Source: Bradyrhizobium stylosanthis (GTDB taxonomy: Bacteria; Pseudomonadota; Alphaproteobacteria; Rhizobiales; Xanthobacteraceae). From it: a stretch of 64,000 nucleotides of DNA. The position numbers were made by a program, and so were the translations under genes. Below, one piece after another: positions 62,079 to 64,000 of the stretch. The stretch is taken from NCBI RefSeq assembly GCF_001641335.1, contig NZ_LVEM01000007.1, forward strand, positions 1-64,000. The letters are read 5' to 3'. The notes beneath the pieces were generated by a model that searched no databases, was not told where the DNA came from, and saw only the letters and a program-made list of their open reading frames with translations. The first letter of the stretch is position 1, and every line of letters begins with the position of its first letter.

Positions 62079-62120
62079 CCCGGACCTTGTCGCCGCGGCT
62101 CCCCCTCGAACCCGGCTTCA

Positions 62121-63467
62121 TCACGATTTTGCTTTTTGCGGCGCCTCCGAGCCTGCGGCGGCGAGCGCCGCCCTGCGATCATGAATCAGATTCTCGAGGC
62201 GATGAGCAGCAACATTCAGGGTGGCAGCATCCAGGGCCTGTTCATCGTCGTCAGCCCTGGCGCGCTGCGCGCGCAATACGTTGTCGATCTGATCTTCGAT
62301 CTCCAGCAATTCCGAGGCGCTACCGGCGTGTCTTATCCGTTGCCCCAACGCATAGAGCGTGTCGAGCGCCGGTCTCGTCGGCTTCAGTTCGCCGGATCGG
62401 AGAAACCGCCAGGCTGCCGCGACCACCGTGACGAGCGCGCCAAGCGCCATCGGTGCCAGGAAGATGGCGTTGCTCCACTTGTCCAGGAACGAGACCTGAC
62501 TGCCGTTGTAGAACTCCGCCGCGCCCGCATGAACCGGAAGATAAGCGCCCGCGTCGGTGTCAGGCGCCTTGAACTGCGCCAGGATCGGCAGCTCGGCCAG
62601 AAGGTCCCTGCGAGCGGTCGCGAGGGCTTGCGTGAAGCCCGCGATCATATCGTTATCGAGACTCTTCTTGCCGACCAGATAGAAAGCCGTCTGGAGCGTG
62701 GTCACGTCATCCTCGGGGACGGGAGGCGATCCGCGCAACGTTCCCTTGGGGATGTCGAAGCTCTCGTAGGCACGCTCCTTTTCCGCGATGGCCCCGGCGC
62801 TCTCGATCGGAATCAGGACCGGCGCGGTCTTCGCGTTCTGAGGGAACAGCCCTCGCACCAGCGACAGGTATTTGTCGCTCAAGGGCATCACGAACAGGAC
62901 GGCGCGTATCTCCTTGGTTTCGAGCGCCCGGCGGACCTGATCGAGCGCGACGCTCTTGAACGCGACGTTGGCGCGGTCAAGGTCATATGTTCGTCTCAAC
63001 ACGTCGACGAGCTTCTGGTTGGTCTCGCCGGCGACCACCCCGACGGTCGTACGCTTCAGGGCGGCCATGTCCGTGATGGCCGAGCCCGGCGGCGCAACGA
63101 GCACCGCCACGGCCTGGGCCAGGACCACAATCGCCTGCGCCTGCGAAAGATCGCCGACATCGCCGCGGACGACGGCAAGATCCGCCTTGCCCGAGGAGAA
63201 CGTCGCCGCGGATTCGATCAGGCCGCTCGTCTCCACCACTTTGAGCCGCACCGGTGCGTTGTTGACGACAAGCCTGCTCGCCAGCGCCGATACGATTTTT
63301 GGAGCGTCGCCGTCGAACGAGCCGACCGCAATCGATAGCGTCACCGGCCGCACGTACCAGCGATACGCGATCAGGCCTGCAGCAGTGGCTAGGGTAGCCA
63401 AGCCGACGATGACCACGATGCGCAGCCAGATTGGTAGCTTGATTGTCTCCTTGCCCAATCTCGGCAC
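62121..63467 (-). CDS. TAXI-type TRAP solute-binding protein, membrane-anchored, no permease nearby
   Basis: A 448-residue protein. An N-terminal membrane helix (IWLRIVVIVGLATLATAAGLIAY) anchors a periplasmic binding domain with LSIAVGSFDGDAPKIV, GKADLAVVRGDVGD and TVGVVAGETNQKLVDVLRR, of the TAXI family. A second helix (WSNAIFLAPMALGALVTVVAAAW, near 345) and a charged, coiled-coil-prone C-terminus (ELLEIEDQIDNVLRAQRARADDDEQAL in part) follow, which ordinary TAXI proteins lack. No DctM permease gene is adjacent. It may sense or hand over rather than transport. Confidence 0.85.
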   Translation of the reverse strand: MPRLGKETIKLPIWLRIVVIVGLATLATAAGLIAYRWYVRPVTLSIAVGSFDGDAPKIVSALASRLVVNNAPVRLKVVETSGLIESAATFSSGKADLAVVRGDVGDLSQAQAIVVLAQAVAVLVAPPGSAITDMAALKRTTVGVVAGETNQKLVDVLRRTYDLDRANVAFKSVALDQVRRALETKEIRAVLFVMPLSDKYLSLVRGLFPQNAKTAPVLIPIESAGAIAEKERAYESFDIPKGTLRGSPPVPEDDVTTLQTAFYLVGKKSLDNDMIAGFTQALATARRDLLAELPILAQFKAPDTDAGAYLPVHAGAAEFYNGSQVSFLDKWSNAIFLAPMALGALVTVVAAAWRFLRSGELKPTRPALDTLYALGQRIRHAGSASELLEIEDQIDNVLRAQRARADDDEQALDAATLNVAAHRLENLIHDRRAALAAAGSEAPQKAKS

Positions 63468-63573
63468 GCCCCATGTTGGCGGTCAGCGTTAACCAGCGGA
63501 ACGGCCAGGCGCCGTCTTGCGGTACAAGCAGGGGCGAGCTCTGGAGCCGCCCCTGCTTGTCGAAGGAACCGCT

Positions 63574-64000
63574 CTACTGACAGACGTGCATCAGGCCGTC
63601 GTCACCTTTGACCATGCTGCCGGGATCACAGACAATCCCGTTGCGAGCCTTGTAGTCACTCCAACCGTTGTAGCCGTACCCGGGGCCACGGCCGTAATAG
63701 GCGCGTTGCGCGTAGAACGGGCCGGTTTCGACGGGGCTGCCATAATAGGCGTTGGCGGCCAAAGCGCCGCTACCGACGTAAGGCCTGTTCCCATAATAGC
63801 CCCATCCGGGTGAAGTGGCGGCGACAGCTGCCGCCGTGCCGACAACCGCAGCACCGGCGAGACCGGCACCGACGGCTCCCGCACCGTACCCATACGCGGC
63901 CCGGCGATTTTGCCGGCGCGCAACACCCGCAACGCTGACGGGAGTGAGCGGGCGACCGACGCGTGCCTGCGCGCTTTCGGTCGAGAGCGACACGCCGCCT
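63574..64000 (-). CDS. Gly/Tyr-rich exported hypothetical protein, 5' end beyond the window
   Basis: The reading frame is open to the last base of the window, so the N-terminus is cut off. The visible part reads GGVSLSTESAQA then RVGRPLTPVSVAGVARRQNRR; the first piece looks like the end of a signal peptide cut after AQA. A hydrophobic Ala/Gly segment (AGAVGAGLAGAAVVGTAAAVAA) and a Tyr/Gly-rich tail (PGWGYYGNRPYVG, AYYGRGPGYGYNGW) follow, with a C-terminal VCDPGSMVKGDDGLMHVCQ that has two cysteines. The function is unknown; such small proteins are common in Bradyrhizobium. Confidence 0.7.
   Translation of the reverse strand, partial: GGVSLSTESAQARVGRPLTPVSVAGVARRQNRRAAYGYGAGAVGAGLAGAAVVGTAAAVAATSPGWGYYGNRPYVGSGALAANAYYGSPVETGPFYAQRAYYGRGPGYGYNGWSDYKARNGIVCDPGSMVKGDDGLMHVCQ

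Overview
The window looks like chromosomal DNA of an aerobic, high-GC alphaproteobacterium, most likely a Bradyrhizobium-type member of the Rhizobiales. This is inferred from the oxygen-dependent cobalamin genes (cobG, cobF, cobN, cobW, cobE, bluB), the dense ATGA/TGATG-coupled operons, the many LysR/IclR/SorC-regulated ABC transporter operons, and the interspersed palindromic repeats. I see no IS element, prophage, tRNA, rRNA or CRISPR array.

Layout. 1-1.3 kb: the 5' part of a dihydropyrimidinase gene preceded by an Asp/Glu/hydantoin-racemase-superfamily gene whose active site resembles arylmalonate decarboxylase. 1.4-5.6 kb: a cobalamin-riboswitch-controlled pair, a siderophore-type TonB receptor and a PepSY-TM membrane protein. 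5.6-28.4 kb: a nearly complete aerobic adenosylcobalamin locus. The main minus-strand operon starts at a riboswitch near 22.2 kb (DUF1636, cobW, N, G, H, I, J, L, E, M, B, A), with cobK inserted on the opposite strand. A second riboswitch near 8.85 kb heads cbiM-cobF-cobT. The plus-strand genes cobO-cobQ and cobU-cobS-bluB, and the minus-strand pair cbiB-cobD, complete adenosylation, amidation, aminopropanol attachment and lower-ligand assembly. The CobS/CobT cobaltochelatase partners, a cob(II)yrinate reductase and a threonine kinase are not in the window.

28.6-33.3 kb: a Tat-exported binding protein translationally coupled to a TorS-like hybrid kinase, then an exported alpha/beta hydrolase. 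33.3-35.9 kb: a LysR regulator divergent from a glyoxalase-fold dioxygenase/MhqD-type esterase pair, with two matching candidate operators between them. 36.0-44.1 kb: an IclR-controlled operon with a polyamine-family ABC importer plus AroM, DUF917 and a HyuA-like protein; its pathway is unassigned and it is one of the best candidates for new biology here. 44.5-52.4 kb: an amidase-peptide-type ABC transporter operon divergent from a LysR gene.

52.6-62.1 kb: a polyol operon (binding protein, two permeases, ATPase, SDR dehydrogenase, pentulose kinase, PfkB kinase) and a second unit of HAD phosphatase plus SorC regulator. Both units carry the same 15-5-15 bp candidate operator ahead of their first gene. 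62.1-64 kb: a membrane-anchored TAXI-type binding protein without a permease, and a Gly/Tyr-rich exported protein cut by the window end. Palindromic repeats lie at 44.3, 52.4-52.6 and 60.3 kb.
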